Positions 6,244-6,722 of a stretch of 6,722 nt of DNA are shown here, piece by piece. This stretch comes from Mesotoga sp. (lineage in GTDB: Bacteria > Thermotogota > Thermotogae > Petrotogales > Kosmotogaceae). The DNA lies in NCBI GenBank assembly GCA_011620045.1, contig WOZY01000092.1, positions 1 to 6,722 on the forward strand, given 5' to 3'. A program made the translations under genes and the position numbers. The first letter of the stretch is position 1; each line of letters starts with the position of its first letter. The notes beneath the pieces were generated by a model. That model searched no databases. It worked only from the letters and a program-made list of their open reading frames with translations, and was not told the origin of the DNA.

Positions 6244-6277
6244 AAGACCCTTGTCTATAGCTCAAAGACAAGGGTCT
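6236..6277 (-). terminator. Intrinsic terminator of the flavodoxin gene
   Basis: A perfect 12-bp inverted repeat, AGACCCTTGTCT (6245-6256) and AGACAAGGGTCT (6266-6277), with a 9-nt loop. Read on the minus strand it begins 27 nt after the flavodoxin stop and is followed by the T-rich TTATTATTT. On the plus strand the hairpin is followed by CGCACAAATG, so termination is expected only for the leftward transcript. Confidence 0.85.
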
Positions 6278-6304
6278 CGCACAAATGATGATTATCGAGG
6301 ATCT

Positions 6305-6722
6305 TTAGTTAGTCGATTTCAGCACCTGCCTTGCCCAGTTGGCACTTGCATTTGCAGCGTACTTCACACCAGAACCAATAGGATCGTAGAAATCAATCGC
6401 ACCAACGATCTTGTTATCAGATAATTTGCTGATCATTTCTTGAAAGACGATTCCCATTAGACCTTCATGAGTGCAAAAAAGTGCTATGTTTTTGTTTGAA
6501 AGCTTAGCTTTCCTCAAAAAACTCTCCACTGGCGGAGCGTAGCTCATCGCCCAGACAGGCGAACCGAGAAAAATGAGGTCGTACTCATTCGGATCTACCG
6601 AAAAAGGTTCGAGAGGTGGGATGGGATTCATACTTACGCTTTCCCCCTCCCAGATGTATCTAACTCTCCTTCCACCTTCTTCATCCAAAGGTTTCAGCTC
6701 GAGAAGATCGGCATTCGTTTCG
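6305..6722 (-). CDS. Flavodoxin-like FMN protein (3' part, gene runs off the window)
   Basis: 138 C-terminal residues are visible; the frame stays open to the right edge and reads TNADLLELKPL at the start, so the N-terminus is off the window. Roughly 25-35 residues are missing, including the phosphate-binding loop (T/S-x-T-G-N-T) that would confirm FMN binding. Visible family signatures are YDLIFLGSPVWAMSYAPPV, with the Gly-Ser-Pro-Trp loop that covers the flavin (codons 6527-6565), and LFCTHEGLMG, the second flavin-contacting loop (about 6452-6478). Expected total length is about 165 aa, a short-chain, soluble electron carrier or flavodoxin-family reductase. A TTG at 6688 is not the true start, because homologous-looking sequence continues upstream of it. 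Partner unknown. An intrinsic terminator follows the stop. Confidence 0.88.
   Translation of the reverse strand, partial: ETNADLLELKPLDEEGGRRVRYIWEGESVSMNPIPPLEPFSVDPNEYDLIFLGSPVWAMSYAPPVESFLRKAKLSNKNIALFCTHEGLMGIVFQEMISKLSDNKIVGAIDFYDPIGSGVKYAANASANWARQVLKSTN

Overview
The window (about 45% G+C by eye) is ordinary-looking bacterial chromosome, with strong GGAGG-type ribosome binding sites and frequent GTG/TTG starts. Gene style and content (UgpA/UgpE-like sugar-type ABC permeases, a soluble GGDEF protein, a short flavodoxin) would fit a mesophilic member of Thermotogota such as the Mesotoga/Kosmotoga group. A Bacillota host is also possible because of the LTA-synthase-family protein. This placement is a judgement from memory of such proteins, not a search result. 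There is no rRNA, tRNA, CRISPR array, transposase or clear sign of recent transfer.

Layout: (i) 1-1784, plus strand, is the middle to end of an ABC importer operon. A strong GC-rich hairpin (23-51) is followed by two inner-membrane permease genes 9 nt apart, most like UgpA and UgpE. The solute-binding protein presumably lies off the left edge, and no ATPase gene is present. (ii) 1973-3811, minus strand, convergent to the permeases, is a five-TM LTA-synthase/phosphoglycerol-transferase-like protein with an extracytoplasmic sulfatase-fold domain. It has a near-consensus sigma-70-type promoter at 3854-3882. (iii) 3942-5624, plus strand, divergent from (ii), is a cytoplasmic PAS-like/GAF/GGDEF diguanylate cyclase with intact active and inhibitory sites. 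(iv) 5617-6048, minus strand, is a small single-pass membrane protein of unknown function whose stop codon overlaps the 3' end of the cyclase gene. (v) 6305-6722, minus strand, is the 3' part of a flavodoxin-like gene that runs off the right edge. Its terminator is at 6236-6277, next to a second back-to-back hairpin.

How the genes may work together: if the permeases really take up glycerol-3-phosphate or glycerophosphodiesters, they sit tail-to-tail with an enzyme family that handles membrane-linked glycerol-phosphate, which would suggest a glycerophosphate/envelope theme. The divergent cyclase shares a 130-bp control region with the synthase-like gene. These links are inference from position only. 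I do not see a convincing new multi-gene system. The most checkable oddities are the substrate-pocket differences in the LTA-synthase-like protein, two mini-ORFs that overlap the starts of the divergent genes, and the two-hairpin element downstream of the flavodoxin gene.
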